A DNA stretch of 18,697 nucleotides from NCBI GenBank assembly GCA_002332755.1, contig DDBO01000042.1, positions 1 to 18,697 of the forward strand, written 5' to 3'. The DNA comes from Bacteroidales bacterium UBA2030. Its GTDB lineage: Bacteria > Bacteroidota > Bacteroidia > Bacteroidales > TTA-H9. The notes beneath the pieces are model-generated. The model ran no database searches, was not told the origin of the DNA, and saw only the letters and a list, made by a program, of their open reading frames with translations. The number at the start of each line of letters is the position of its first letter. Within the stretch, counting starts at the first letter, position 1. The translations under genes were made by a program, and so were the position numbers. Below are positions 6,177 through 14,322 of the stretch, one piece after another.

Positions 6177-7370
6177 ATGTATAAAAAATTTCAAGAGTAT
6201 CTGCAGAAAGAGCTTCATTCCATTAAGGAAGCCGGCCTTTACAAAAACGAACGCATCATTGTTAGCCCTCAGGGTGCGGAAATCACTTTGAATACAGGGC
6301 AAAAAGTATTGAATTTTTGTGCCAACAACTACCTGGGGCTTTCCAATAATCCCAAGTTAATTGAGGCAGCTAAGGCAGCCTTCGAGTCGCATGGCTATGG
6401 AATGTCGTCGGTTAGGTTTATTTGTGGTACTACCGATCTTCACAAAAAACTGGAGGCTAAAATTGCCGAGTTTTTTGGTACTGAAGATACCATTCTTTAT
6501 GCAGCCTGCTTTGATGCCAACGGTGGTGTTTTCGAACCGCTTTTGGGAGAAGAAGATGCCATTATCAGCGATGCTCTCAACCATGCATCTATTATTGACG
6601 GTGTAAGGCTTTGTAAAGCTGTCAGGTATCGTTATGCCAATGCCGATATGAACGAGCTTGAAGAAAGGCTTAAAGAAGCACAGGCTCAGCGTCATCGTCT
6701 GATCGTTACCGATGGTGTTTTCAGTATGGACGGTAACGTAGCTCCGCTTGACAAGATTTATGAACTTGCCGAGAAATACGACGCCATGGTTATGGTGGAT
6801 GAATCGCATTCAGCCGGTGTCGTAGGAGAAACAGGCCGAGGTGTTACCGAGCTTTACAAATTAAAAGGAAAGATTGAAATAATTACCGGTACGCTGGGTA
6901 AGGCTTTTGGCGGTGCAATTGGTGGTTTTACTACCGGGAAAAAAGAAATTATCGATATGCTTCGCCAGCGCTCAAGACCTTACCTGTTTAGCAATTCTCT
7001 GCCACCCATGGTTGCTGCAGCCGGTATTAAAATGTTTGAAATGATGGCCGAAACCAACGAGCTTCAGGATAAGCTTCATGCAAATACGGCTTATTTTAGC
7101 AAAAAGATGTCGGAGATAGGTTTCGATATAAAGCCTACGCAAAGCGCTATAATTGCTGTGATGCTTTATGATGCTAAGCTTTCGCAGGATTTTGCTGCCC
7201 GCCTTCTCGACGAAGGAATTTATGTTATCGGATTTTACTATCCTGTGGTGCCCAAAGGTCAGGCCCGAATCCGGGTACAGATTTCGGCCGCCCACGAAAA
7301 AGAACATCTGGATAAAGCTATTGCAGCTTTTACCAAAGTCGGAAAAGAAATGGGAATCATTAAGAACTAA
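6177..7370 (+). CDS. kbl: 2-amino-3-ketobutyrate CoA ligase (glycine C-acetyltransferase)
   Basis: This 397-residue PLP enzyme is of the alpha-oxoamine synthase family and is almost the same length as E. coli Kbl (398). Visible landmarks are NFCANNYLGLSNNP (residues 47-60), the glycine-rich GYGMSSVRFICGTTDLH (73-89), DALNHASIIDG (132-142), DGVFSMDG (179-186), VDESHSAGVVG with the cofactor-binding Asp208 and His211, and the Schiff-base Lys242 in GTLGKAFGG. It cleaves 2-amino-3-oxobutyrate with CoA to glycine and acetyl-CoA. The RFICGTTDLHK signature and the divergent tdh favour Kbl over the related BioF, HemA or serine palmitoyltransferase. It forms a single-gene transcript with its own promoter and a strong hairpin terminator at 7410-7435. 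Confidence 0.95.
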   Translation: MYKKFQEYLQKELHSIKEAGLYKNERIIVSPQGAEITLNTGQKVLNFCANNYLGLSNNPKLIEAAKAAFESHGYGMSSVRFICGTTDLHKKLEAKIAEFFGTEDTILYAACFDANGGVFEPLLGEEDAIISDALNHASIIDGVRLCKAVRYRYANADMNELEERLKEAQAQRHRLIVTDGVFSMDGNVAPLDKIYELAEKYDAMVMVDESHSAGVVGETGRGVTELYKLKGKIEIITGTLGKAFGGAIGGFTTGKKEIIDMLRQRSRPYLFSNSLPPMVAAAGIKMFEMMAETNELQDKLHANTAYFSKKMSEIGFDIKPTQSAIIAVMLYDAKLSQDFAARLLDEGIYVIGFYYPVVPKGQARIRVQISAAHEKEHLDKAIAAFTKVGKEMGIIKN

Positions 7371-7409
7371 GATTCCTGTTTCATTAATTCCTAACTCTTG
7401 TGCTTGCAG

Positions 7410-7435
7410 GCCACCCGTTTGGGTGGCTTTTTTTT
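7410..7435 (+). terminator. rho-independent terminator after kbl
   Basis: A perfect 7-bp GC-rich stem GCCACCC/GGGTGGC closes a GTTT loop and is followed by eight Ts. It begins 40 bases after the kbl stop. A reading frame that starts at 7400 runs through it, which argues against that start for the next gene. Confidence 0.95.
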
Positions 7436-7489
7436 ATCAAGCTTCTGGAAAACTGTTTAATTTTACTTTCAATTAACAGTAATCTGGAT

Positions 7490-9103
7490 ATGCGATTCAT
7501 TTTAGGTTTTATTTTAATAGCAATATTACATCTGCAAACGGGCTATGCTTGCACCAATCTTATTGTTACCCGGGGAGCTTCCACGAATGGGAGCACAATG
7601 CTGGGCTATACTAACGACGCGGAATATATTTATCGGATATTTACCCGTTCGGCCATGGATTATCCGGCGGGAGATAGCGTTGAATTTACCAGTCGGTATG
7701 GGATAAAAGGTAAAATAGCACAAGTGAGGCATACCTATGGCATCATTGGTTTTCACATGAATGAATATCAGGTTGCCATTGGTGAGACAACTTTTACCGG
7801 AAGGCTTGAGCTGTGGAATAAAAGTGCATTTCTGGAGTATTGGCATCTGATGGAGTTGGCTTTGCTCAGAGCCAAAACAGCCAGAGAAGCCATTAAAGTA
7901 ATTACTGATCTTGTTGAACAGTATGGATACGCTAGTGAAGGGGAATCTATTTCAATTATTGATCCGAATGAAGCATGGATTTTGGAGATTGTCGGGACTG
8001 GGACCGGAGGAAAAGGAGCCGTATGGGTAGCTATGAGAATTCCCGATGGAGCTGTCTCAGCCCACGCCAATCGTGCCCGAATAGGCGAGTTTCCATTGAA
8101 TGATCCACAGAATTGTCTTTATTCGAAGAATGTCATTCGATTTGCGACAGAAAAAGGTTACTACGATCCGAAAAAGGATGGGGTATTTCGTTTCAACGAT
8201 GTGTATTGTCCGGCAACACCGGCCACCCTCAGGTATTGTGAAACGAGAGTATGGAGTATGTTTCGCCGGGCTGCCCCTTCGCTTAATTTAAGCCCTGATT
8301 ACCATAGAGGAGTTAAGGGTGCTGAACGATATCCTTTGTGGATTTTCCCCGACAAACCCTTAGGCCTTCAGGATGTTTTTGAACTTTTACGTGACCATTA
8401 CGAAGGTACTCCTTTTGACTTAACGGTCGGCGTTGCAGCCGGGCCTTTTGGAAACCCCAATCGCAACCGACCATTGCAATGGAAAGCCGATACTCTGACT
8501 TGTGCCTGGGAACGGCCTATTTCTACCTTCAATACCGCTTTTTCTTTCGTGGCTCAAGCCCGCAATCAATTGCCCAACGAAATCGGAGGGGTTGTTTGGT
8601 TTGGTGTCGACGACACCTGGTTTACATGTTATTTTCCAATTTATTGCCATAATGCATCGGTTCCGCACGCCTTTGCATCGGGTAGCCTCCGTAAATTTTC
8701 GTGGGAATCGGCCTGGTGGGTATTTAATATAGTATCTAATTATGCCAATCTAAGGTTTTCTGACATTTCTGCCGAAGTCAGGCAAAAGCAAAGTGAAATT
8801 GAAAGTGTATTTCTGGTTCGCCAGGATTCGATAGAAAATATGGCGCTAAATCTGCAATATAAGGATAGGGTGAATTTTCTTACGGATTACTCAACAGCTT
8901 GTGGCGATTTTGTGGTTGACCAATGGAGAAATCTTGCGCTTTATCTGTTTACAAAATACAACGATGGGTATGTAAAAGATGCAACTGGAGTTCCGGTTGA
9001 GGCGGGTTATCCTGTCGATTATTATAATAAAGTAATTGAATTTGAGGGCGTTGAGAGATATTCCTTGCCTGAAGATTTTCAGGTGAAACACCAGCCTTAC
9101 TGA
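7490..9103 (+). CDS. secreted C69-family dipeptidase
   Basis: This 537-residue protein is a peptidase family C69 enzyme (PepD-like, N-terminal-nucleophile hydrolase). A hydrophobic signal sequence (residues 1-20) ends in YA and is followed directly by CTNLIVTRGAS. Cys21 would become the N-terminal nucleophile when the signal is cut. Further landmarks are GSTMLGYTND, the YGIIGFHMNEYQVAIGETTF segment typical of the family, ESISIIDPNEAWILEIVGTG and VSAHANRARIGEF. The family cleaves dipeptides; export suggests periplasmic or surface peptide breakdown. The start at 7490 was chosen because it gives this signal peptide; a longer frame from 7400 would begin inside the kbl terminator. It may be co-expressed with nothing else: the next gene has its own promoter. 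The Cys could be mistaken for a lipoprotein site, but no Leu is at -3. Confidence 0.9.
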   Translation: MRFILGFILIAILHLQTGYACTNLIVTRGASTNGSTMLGYTNDAEYIYRIFTRSAMDYPAGDSVEFTSRYGIKGKIAQVRHTYGIIGFHMNEYQVAIGETTFTGRLELWNKSAFLEYWHLMELALLRAKTAREAIKVITDLVEQYGYASEGESISIIDPNEAWILEIVGTGTGGKGAVWVAMRIPDGAVSAHANRARIGEFPLNDPQNCLYSKNVIRFATEKGYYDPKKDGVFRFNDVYCPATPATLRYCETRVWSMFRRAAPSLNLSPDYHRGVKGAERYPLWIFPDKPLGLQDVFELLRDHYEGTPFDLTVGVAAGPFGNPNRNRPLQWKADTLTCAWERPISTFNTAFSFVAQARNQLPNEIGGVVWFGVDDTWFTCYFPIYCHNASVPHAFASGSLRKFSWESAWWVFNIVSNYANLRFSDISAEVRQKQSEIESVFLVRQDSIENMALNLQYKDRVNFLTDYSTACGDFVVDQWRNLALYLFTKYNDGYVKDATGVPVEAGYPVDYYNKVIEFEGVERYSLPEDFQVKHQPY

Positions 9104-9109
9104 GTTTTC

Positions 9110-9138
9110 TTGAATAGCCTTTATATTTCGTAATTTTG
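9110..9138 (+). promoter_or_regulatory. promoter of the coiled-coil protein
   Basis: TTG (9110-9112) and, 18 bases on, TAATTTTG (9131-9138), which matches TAnnTTTG exactly. It begins just after the C69 gene stop. The leader is about 50 bases and A-rich, without a clear Shine-Dalgarno site. Confidence 0.6.
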
Positions 9139-9189
9139 CATCCAAAAGCAAGAAGATTAGTAAAAAAAATTCATAAATAAAACTTTATC

Positions 9190-10095
9190 ATGGCTGAAAA
9201 TATGGAAAACAAAGGAAATGGTTTTAAAATTGCCGGGATAGTTCTGTTAGTACTCGCTTTGTTTTTCGGATGGATGTGGATAAGTACCCGTTCGGAGCTA
9301 AACACCATTACGAAAAAAGCGGAGCAGGAAAAAACCCAACTGAGACAAGAACTTGACTCATTGATGGCCGAGCACGAAAAGATTAAAGCCGAATATGGTG
9401 ATTTAGCCGATAGCCTAAAGGTTAAGGATAGTATTATTCAGGCTAATGCCGTAGAAATTAAAAAACTTCTGGATACCAAGTGGGAATACGTAAAAGTTGT
9501 CAAGAAGCTTGACCGCCTGAGAGGCATTGCCCAATCCTATTTGCGACAGATGGACAGTTTATATACAGTAAATCGCCAGCTTAAGGAAGAAAATCAGCAG
9601 ATGCGTGAAGAAATTGCCCAGGAACAACGCAGGGCACAACAACTTGTAAAAGAAAAGGAACAACTTGCCACAAAGATTGAAGAAGGTTCTTCCCTCACTA
9701 TTTATAGCCTTACAGCCGAAACTCTGCGGGAAAGAAGTGGTGGTCGTGAAGAAGCTACGGATAAGGGCAAGCGCATCGAAAAGATCAGAGTTTGCTTTAT
9801 TGTAGCCGAAAATAAGCTCGCAAAACCCGGCACAAAGACTTTTTATGTAAGAATTGCTGATCCCAACGGCAATGTTCTTATGAAAGGCAGGGGAGATGAA
9901 TATTCCTTTATGTTTAAAGGAGAACAATTGCAGTATAGCAGCAGTGCCGTACTTGAGTATCAAAACAAAGCCACCAAGATGTGTATCGATTACAACAAGT
10001 TACCCTTACAGGAAAAATTCATCTCTGGTACTTATCAGGTGGCCGTTTACCTCGACAATAACATAGTGGGAGAGACGAGTTTCAAAGTTCGATAA
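9190..10095 (+). CDS. membrane-anchored coiled-coil protein of unknown function
   Basis: This 301-residue protein starts with a short polar stretch, then one hydrophobic segment (about residues 12-31, FKIAGIVLLVLALFFGWMWI). A long coiled coil follows, from about 35 to 170, rich in Glu, Lys, Gln and Leu. The C-terminal 110 residues lack heptads and look beta-stranded (KIRVCFIVAENKLA, KTFYVRIADPNGNVLMKG, GTYQVAVYLDNNIVGETSFKVR), as in an immunoglobulin-like sandwich. The basic residues before the membrane segment are few, so topology is not certain; a periplasmic coiled coil and C-terminal domain are likely. I do not recognise a named family. It has its own promoter, and its stop lies 13 bases from the convergent lipoprotein gene. 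A role in envelope organisation or gliding-type machinery would be guesswork. Confidence 0.75.
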   Translation: MAENMENKGNGFKIAGIVLLVLALFFGWMWISTRSELNTITKKAEQEKTQLRQELDSLMAEHEKIKAEYGDLADSLKVKDSIIQANAVEIKKLLDTKWEYVKVVKKLDRLRGIAQSYLRQMDSLYTVNRQLKEENQQMREEIAQEQRRAQQLVKEKEQLATKIEEGSSLTIYSLTAETLRERSGGREEATDKGKRIEKIRVCFIVAENKLAKPGTKTFYVRIADPNGNVLMKGRGDEYSFMFKGEQLQYSSSAVLEYQNKATKMCIDYNKLPLQEKFISGTYQVAVYLDNNIVGETSFKVR

Positions 10096-10108
10096 AAACA
10101 TTTCCCGT

Positions 10109-11110
10109 TTAATTGAGCGGCTTTATCTTTTGTAGTGGCAGTTGGTAGAGTACTCCGGCTGAGGTCACAAACCAGATAAAGCCGTTTTTAATTTCAACCT
10201 GTCGGATATCCTGGTATTCGGGTAAGGTTGAAGAATTCCATGAAATACCTCCATTGCCTGACCAGCAAAAATATCCCTGATCTCCGCCGGCAATGATAAT
10301 TTCGTGAAAGGATGAGATTGAATTCAAGGCAGGTGAGTCACCGGGGAAAAAGCCGTTTTTTCTAATTTTTTTTAAAGAAAGGTTCAGAGGATCAAAGAAG
10401 TATATGGATGAACTTCGGGCGGTAATAAGAAATCCGTTTTGCCAGGGTGTGGCATCGGTCCAGAAATCGCCCTGGAAGGGTAATATCTGGGGTTGAAAGT
10501 TCACAGATGCCCTGATGTATAACATAAGTCCATTACCCACAACCAAACCCAAACTATCGCCAAGAAATGCTACATCGGCTAATTCATTGGAGTAAAACTT
10601 ATACGACCATGTTTTTGCGTTATCATTTGAGAAATATAATACTCCCTTTTTGAAATTTTCGCCTGCAGTCATAACAATTGTTTTTTCTATGGATGCAATG
10701 CTTCGGAAAGCAGGTCGATTGAAAGAATGCATGGGTACACTATCGGCCAACCAATAAAAGAACCATGAATCGCCATTGTTGTGGCTTTGAAGCATAAAAA
10801 GACTGTCGCCACCGGCAATACCTTTGCCTGTTTTAGTAAATCCTAGTGTATAAACGCATTTGGATGAACTTTCCCATACGGAGTTCCAGGTTTGTCCTCC
10901 ATTGGTTGTTCTGCTTATAAATCCGGATTGGTTTTTTCTTCCTCCCCAAATAAAACCCGTATCAGAATTTAAGAAATACAGTCCCCGAAGAGGTTCTGTT
11001 GTTAAAATTTGAGTTTTTTGCCAGTCGTCGAACATGGGCTCAGGGGTGCACGACTGAGATAGCCAGCATAAGGAGAACAAAGGAATTAAAACAGAGGCTT
11101 TGAACTTCAT
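10109..11110 (-). CDS. Ycf48/BNR-like beta-propeller lipoprotein
   Basis: This 333-residue protein has a signal sequence ending WLSQSC; Cys21 is a probable lipidation site, although the lipobox (LSQSC) is not ideal. The mature part contains several BNR/Asp-box-like repeats: SRTTNGGQTW, SHNNGDSWFF, SNDNAKTWSY and SGNGGISWNS. The blades between them read as in Ycf48-like and sortilin-like propellers (LYFLNSDTGFIWGG, DVAFLGDSLGLVVGNG, IIIAGGDQGYFCWSG). Such proteins bind or help to assemble partner proteins, or bind sugars; the ligand here is unknown. The start overlaps the stop of uridine kinase by one base (TGATG), so expression is probably coupled to udk despite the different location in the cell. 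It converges on the coiled-coil gene with only 13 bases between the stops and no hairpin visible there. Confidence 0.8.
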   Translation of the reverse strand: MKFKASVLIPLFSLCWLSQSCTPEPMFDDWQKTQILTTEPLRGLYFLNSDTGFIWGGRKNQSGFISRTTNGGQTWNSVWESSSKCVYTLGFTKTGKGIAGGDSLFMLQSHNNGDSWFFYWLADSVPMHSFNRPAFRSIASIEKTIVMTAGENFKKGVLYFSNDNAKTWSYKFYSNELADVAFLGDSLGLVVGNGLMLYIRASVNFQPQILPFQGDFWTDATPWQNGFLITARSSSIYFFDPLNLSLKKIRKNGFFPGDSPALNSISSFHEIIIAGGDQGYFCWSGNGGISWNSSTLPEYQDIRQVEIKNGFIWFVTSAGVLYQLPLQKIKPLN

Positions 11111-11721
11111 CAGAGCCCCAGCTTTTCTTTAATCTGTGCCGTTAAAATATTAATGGCTACGTGATTTTCTCCTCCCTGAGGAACAATGAGGTCGGCAAAT
11201 CGTTTGGTTGGCTCAATAAACTGCTCGTGCATGGGTTTTACAAATTGTGCATAGTGGTCGATGGCTTGTTGAAGCGAGCGGCCTCTTTCGATCATATCTC
11301 GTTGGATGATGCGCATAAGGCGGTCATCGGGGGCAGCATCAACGAATACTTTTACATTAAGCCGGCTGCGCAGTTCCGGGTCTGTAAAAATTAATATGCC
11401 CTCTACTATAATGACCTTACGGGGATAAACCGTGATGGTTTCTTTGGCCCTGGAACAGGTTACATAACTATAAATAGGCATGGGTATGGTTTCTCCCATA
11501 AGCAACCTGTCAATATGATTGTTGAGTAATGAAAATTCAATGGCAGAGGGATGGTCGAAGTTGATTTTTTGTCTTTCTTCAGCGCTCAGGTGACCATTAT
11601 CGTAGTAATACGCGTCTTGATAAAGAACAGATACGGCGTCATGAGGGAGGAGGTTGATGATTTTTTTTACTACAGTGGTTTTTCCTGAGCCAGAGCCACC
11701 AGCTATTCCAATAATGAGCAT
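11110..11721 (-). CDS. udk: uridine kinase
   Basis: This 203-residue protein matches the uridine/cytidine kinase family in length (about 205-215) and motifs. The P-loop GGSGSGKTT is at residues 8-16, followed by the substrate-binding YQDAYYYD and FDHPSAIEFSLL, YVTCSR, the strand VIIVEGILIF with the catalytic-region acid, and the lid region RLMRIIQRDMIERGRS. It phosphorylates uridine and cytidine in pyrimidine salvage, in the cytoplasm. The gene begins shortly after the terminator of the mmd operon and overlaps the lipoprotein gene downstream by one base. A TATTTTCG about 18 bases upstream of the ATG is one mismatch from the -7 consensus, but no -33 partner is visible. Phosphoribulokinase is a related family but lacks this motif set. 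Confidence 0.95.
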   Translation of the reverse strand: MLIIGIAGGSGSGKTTVVKKIINLLPHDAVSVLYQDAYYYDNGHLSAEERQKINFDHPSAIEFSLLNNHIDRLLMGETIPMPIYSYVTCSRAKETITVYPRKVIIVEGILIFTDPELRSRLNVKVFVDAAPDDRLMRIIQRDMIERGRSLQQAIDHYAQFVKPMHEQFIEPTKRFADLIVPQGGENHVAINILTAQIKEKLGL

Positions 11722-11754
11722 AGAGTAGTTTTTTGTTGCGAAAATAAATACTTT

Positions 11755-11783
11755 ATAAAAAAGCCGGAGAAAAACTCCGGCTT
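11755..11783 (-). terminator. rho-independent terminator of the mmd operon
   Basis: On the minus strand a perfect 9-bp stem AAGCCGGAG/CTCCGGCTT (plus-strand arms 11761-11769 and 11775-11783) closes a 5-base loop and runs into a TTTTTTAT tract. It lies about 25 bases after the stop of the beta-subunit gene and before the start of udk. Confidence 0.9.
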
Positions 11784-11806
11784 AAAGGTTTGGTGTCAAA
11801 TGTTTT

Positions 11807-12970
11807 TTATGCAAGGAAGCTTAAGAGAATACCGGCGGCAACGGCACTTCCGATTACGCCGGCAACATTGGGCCCCATGGCATGCATGAGGAGATGATTA
11901 GTTTTGTCGTATTCGAGCCCTATCACTTGCGATACTCTTGCGCTGTCAGGAACTGCCGAAACACCGGCATTACCAATCAATGGATTTATTTTGTTTTCAG
12001 GTTTCAGAAACAGGTTGATAAACTTAACAAACAAAACTCCACCTGCAGTCGCAATCATAAATGAGAAAGCACCCAGGGCGAATATTCCTATTGATTTTGG
12101 ATTAAGAAAGTTGGTGGCTTGAGTCGAAGCGCCCACAGTCAGCCCGATAAGGATGGTAACGATGTCGATAAGCGGGCCTTTTGCTGTGTCGGCCAGACGT
12201 TTGGTTACACCACTTTCTTTAAGCAGATTGCCGAAAAACAACATACCAAGCAGGGGAAGGCCTGAAGGGACAATAAAAGTAGTAAGCAGCATACCCAGAA
12301 TAGGAAACATTATTTTTTCGGTTTTCGAGACCACGCGAGGGGGTTTCATCCGAATAACCCTTTCACGGGGTGTAGTTAGCAGTCGCATGATAGGGGGCTG
12401 GATAACAGGAACAAGGGCCATGTATGAATAAGCTGAAATAGCTATAGCTCCCATAAGGTCGGGGGCCAATTTGGAAGACAGAAATATAGCGGTTGGGCCA
12501 TCTGCTCCGCCAATAATGCCTATTGCTCCTGCTTCGCTAGGGCTAAACCCCAGCCCCAGGGCTGCCATATAAGCCCCAAAAATACCCAGCTGGGCGGCTG
12601 CACCAATAAGAATGAGCCGGGGATTAGACAAAAGTGCCGAAAAATCAGTCATCGCTCCAATTCCCAGGAAAATAAGAGGAGGATATACCCCCTGAATAAC
12701 TCCGAAATACAAGTAATTGAGCACACTACCCGATTCATATATCCCAATTTTCAACCCCGGATAGAAAGGAATATTTCCTACAATTATTCCAAATCCTATT
12801 GGAACCAATAACAATGGCTCGTATTCTTTGGTAATGGCAAGATATATAAACAGCAACCCAACCAATATCATAATCAGGTGGCCTGCTGTTACATTGGCAA
12901 AAGCTGTGTAACCAAAGAATTGCTGCAAATGTTCCAGGATAAACCCAATAAAACTTTCGCTCGCAATCAT
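11807..12970 (-). CDS. mmdB: Na+-transporting decarboxylase beta subunit (methylmalonyl-CoA decarboxylase type)
   Basis: This 387-residue membrane protein is the ion pump of a biotin-dependent decarboxylase (OadB/MmdB/GcdB family). It has about ten hydrophobic segments and both conserved ion-site regions: GGADGPTAIF (residues 154-163, with Asp157 matching the essential Asp of OadB) and NPLIGNAGVSAVP (329-341, the Asn/Ser region). Decarboxylation of the carboxybiotin on the carrier subunit is coupled to export of Na+ across the inner membrane. It is the last gene of the five-gene operon, three bases after the biotin carrier, and is followed by a hairpin terminator. Substrate class is assigned from the neighbours, methylmalonyl-CoA epimerase and carboxyltransferase, because the beta subunits of oxaloacetate and methylmalonyl-CoA enzymes are alike. 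Confidence 0.95.
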   Translation of the reverse strand: MIASESFIGFILEHLQQFFGYTAFANVTAGHLIMILVGLLFIYLAITKEYEPLLLVPIGFGIIVGNIPFYPGLKIGIYESGSVLNYLYFGVIQGVYPPLIFLGIGAMTDFSALLSNPRLILIGAAAQLGIFGAYMAALGLGFSPSEAGAIGIIGGADGPTAIFLSSKLAPDLMGAIAISAYSYMALVPVIQPPIMRLLTTPRERVIRMKPPRVVSKTEKIMFPILGMLLTTFIVPSGLPLLGMLFFGNLLKESGVTKRLADTAKGPLIDIVTILIGLTVGASTQATNFLNPKSIGIFALGAFSFMIATAGGVLFVKFINLFLKPENKINPLIGNAGVSAVPDSARVSQVIGLEYDKTNHLLMHAMGPNVAGVIGSAVAAGILLSFLA

Positions 12971-12973
12971 ATG

Positions 12974-13417
12974 TTATTCTCCTATTTCGATTAAAATATC
13001 ACCTTCCATTACCGGATCGCCTTTGTGTTTGTGAATTTTCACCACGCGTCCTTCCTTATCTGAATCGATATTGTTTTCCATCTTCATGGCTTCAAGCAGG
13101 AGCACTCTTTGACCAATTTTCACATGGTCGCCCTCTTTTACAAGGACTTCGAGAACAGTGCCCGGAAGGGGTGATTTAATAAATCCGGCACCCTTGGGCG
13201 TTCCTGGGGTACTGGTTTTTGATGTAGCCGGATGTGTGTCAGTGGTTGGAACTGCCACACTTCTCACCAATTTGGGAGTTTTCGTGGGCGTTAGGTCTTT
13301 ATCCACCTCTACGGTGTAAGTTGTTCCATTAATCTCAATAGTGGCAATATTATCCTCGATATTTATTATTTCAGCTTCGTACTGATTGCCGTGTATTTTG
13401 AATTTGAATTTTTTCAT
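12974..13417 (-). CDS. mmdC: biotin carboxyl carrier subunit
   Basis: This 147-residue protein ends in a biotinyl/lipoyl domain (about residues 77-147) with the biotin site EAMKMEN; Lys112 is the attachment point. The conserved glycines in SPLPGTVLEVLVKEGD and the mirrored GDPVMEGDILIEI strand are present. Residues 1-40 form a small beta-rich N-terminal module (KFKFKIHGNQYEAEII, IATIEINGTTYTVEVD). A Pro/Thr-rich linker (about 42-76) joins the two and should let the domain swing between the carboxyltransferase and the membrane pump. That is the usual layout of decarboxylase gamma/biotin subunits. It lies between the OadG-like gene (18 bases) and the beta subunit (3 bases). Confidence 0.95.
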   Translation of the reverse strand: MKKFKFKIHGNQYEAEIINIEDNIATIEINGTTYTVEVDKDLTPTKTPKLVRSVAVPTTDTHPATSKTSTPGTPKGAGFIKSPLPGTVLEVLVKEGDHVKIGQRVLLLEAMKMENNIDSDKEGRVVKIHKHKGDPVMEGDILIEIGE

Positions 13418-13435
13418 AGTTGTTTGATTTTGGGT

Positions 13436-14311
13436 TTATCTGGGGGTCTGACGTAAACCATAAATTTTCGAACTCCAGGGAGAGTAGAGGCGGGAAACCC
13501 GTTGTATTGTCAATACCGTGGTTTCGTTGTCATGAATTTGCTGCTGATACATGTGAAGGGCAAGCGCAATGGCAGCTGCAACCTCTCCCGGGATTCCTTC
13601 TTCCTGGGCTTCTGCTTGTGGTTCTTCTTCCCTCCGGCGTTTGAATATGGCCTTGATATTAAGGTTATAAACTTTGTTGATGTTTCTGAAAATTAAGCTC
13701 AGAAGGGCTAATGATGAGAATACAACCGACATGGCAATTATGGCCATAGCAATGCCAAAGGGATCGAGTTTGCCAAATTTCTCGGCAGAAGTCTCCTTCT
13801 CTTCAGTGATATTGGTAGCCTTAGGTGTGGTTTTTTTCAGAAAACCAAGCTCTGTTCCTCCATCCTCAAGCCTTCCATAGCTAATATCGGGTTTTGCGTC
13901 AGCAGGAATCATCATCTTGTCTACCAACTTTTTGCCATTCGATTCAAACAATGCCACCAGTTTAGAATTTTTCAGCTCAAAGTTCAAATGAAGAATTCCA
14001 TGGGTGGGTTTATTGTTAGCGTAAAAAACAATATAGCTGCGGGGTGGAATTATGGTTCTGGGATCACCCTTGGGGATCTTATATTTACGCGGATTTTGCA
14101 AATCGTTTGTCAAATACATTCCACCAATATCGACGGGTGCGTATGAAGCGTTAAAGATCTCAATCCATCCGTTGCGTTCGCCAAAGTCATCGATATAATT
14201 AGAGTCGTTCAGTATAAGAATCTCATTAATTAACAATGACTTGTTTTTTTGGCTGTACCCAAGCAGCGGAAAGATGATCAACGCCAAAATGAACAGTTTC
14301 TGCTTCGACAT
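13436..14311 (-). CDS. OadG-like decarboxylase subunit fused to an N-terminal lamin-tail domain
   Basis: This 291-residue protein occupies the place of the small gamma/delta membrane subunit (OadG/MmdD) but is about three times as long. Residues 1-20 are a signal peptide (LFILALIIFPLLGYS). Residues 26-150 have the pattern of a lamin-tail domain: LLINEILI, NGWIEIFNASYAPVDIGGMYLTND, IIPPRSYIVFYAN, LNFELKNSKLVALF. A membrane segment follows (about 184-208), then a basic stretch FKRRRE, an acidic linker, and a conserved-looking C-terminus (EVAAAIALALHMYQQQIHD, TIQRVSRLYSPWSSKIYGLR) expected in OadG-like subunits of Bacteroidota. By the positive-inside rule the lamin-tail domain is periplasmic and the C-terminus cytoplasmic, where it would bind the carboxyltransferase and anchor the complex. 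What the outer domain does is unknown. The gene lies 11 bases after mmdA. Confidence 0.85.
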   Translation of the reverse strand: MSKQKLFILALIIFPLLGYSQKNKSLLINEILILNDSNYIDDFGERNGWIEIFNASYAPVDIGGMYLTNDLQNPRKYKIPKGDPRTIIPPRSYIVFYANNKPTHGILHLNFELKNSKLVALFESNGKKLVDKMMIPADAKPDISYGRLEDGGTELGFLKKTTPKATNITEEKETSAEKFGKLDPFGIAMAIIAMSVVFSSLALLSLIFRNINKVYNLNIKAIFKRRREEEPQAEAQEEGIPGEVAAAIALALHMYQQQIHDNETTVLTIQRVSRLYSPWSSKIYGLRQTPR

Positions 14312-14322
14312 GGGTATTTATT

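Noticed and set aside
7400..7489. Upstream extension of the C69 dipeptidase by 30 residues
   Set aside because: The extension would be read from the kbl terminator hairpin and would bury the signal peptide; the ATG at 7490 gives a normal exported protein with the Cys after the signal.
11739..11746. TATTTTCG as the udk promoter
   Set aside because: One mismatch from the -7 consensus, and the DNA at the -33 distance is the mmd terminator stem, so there is no support beyond the octamer.
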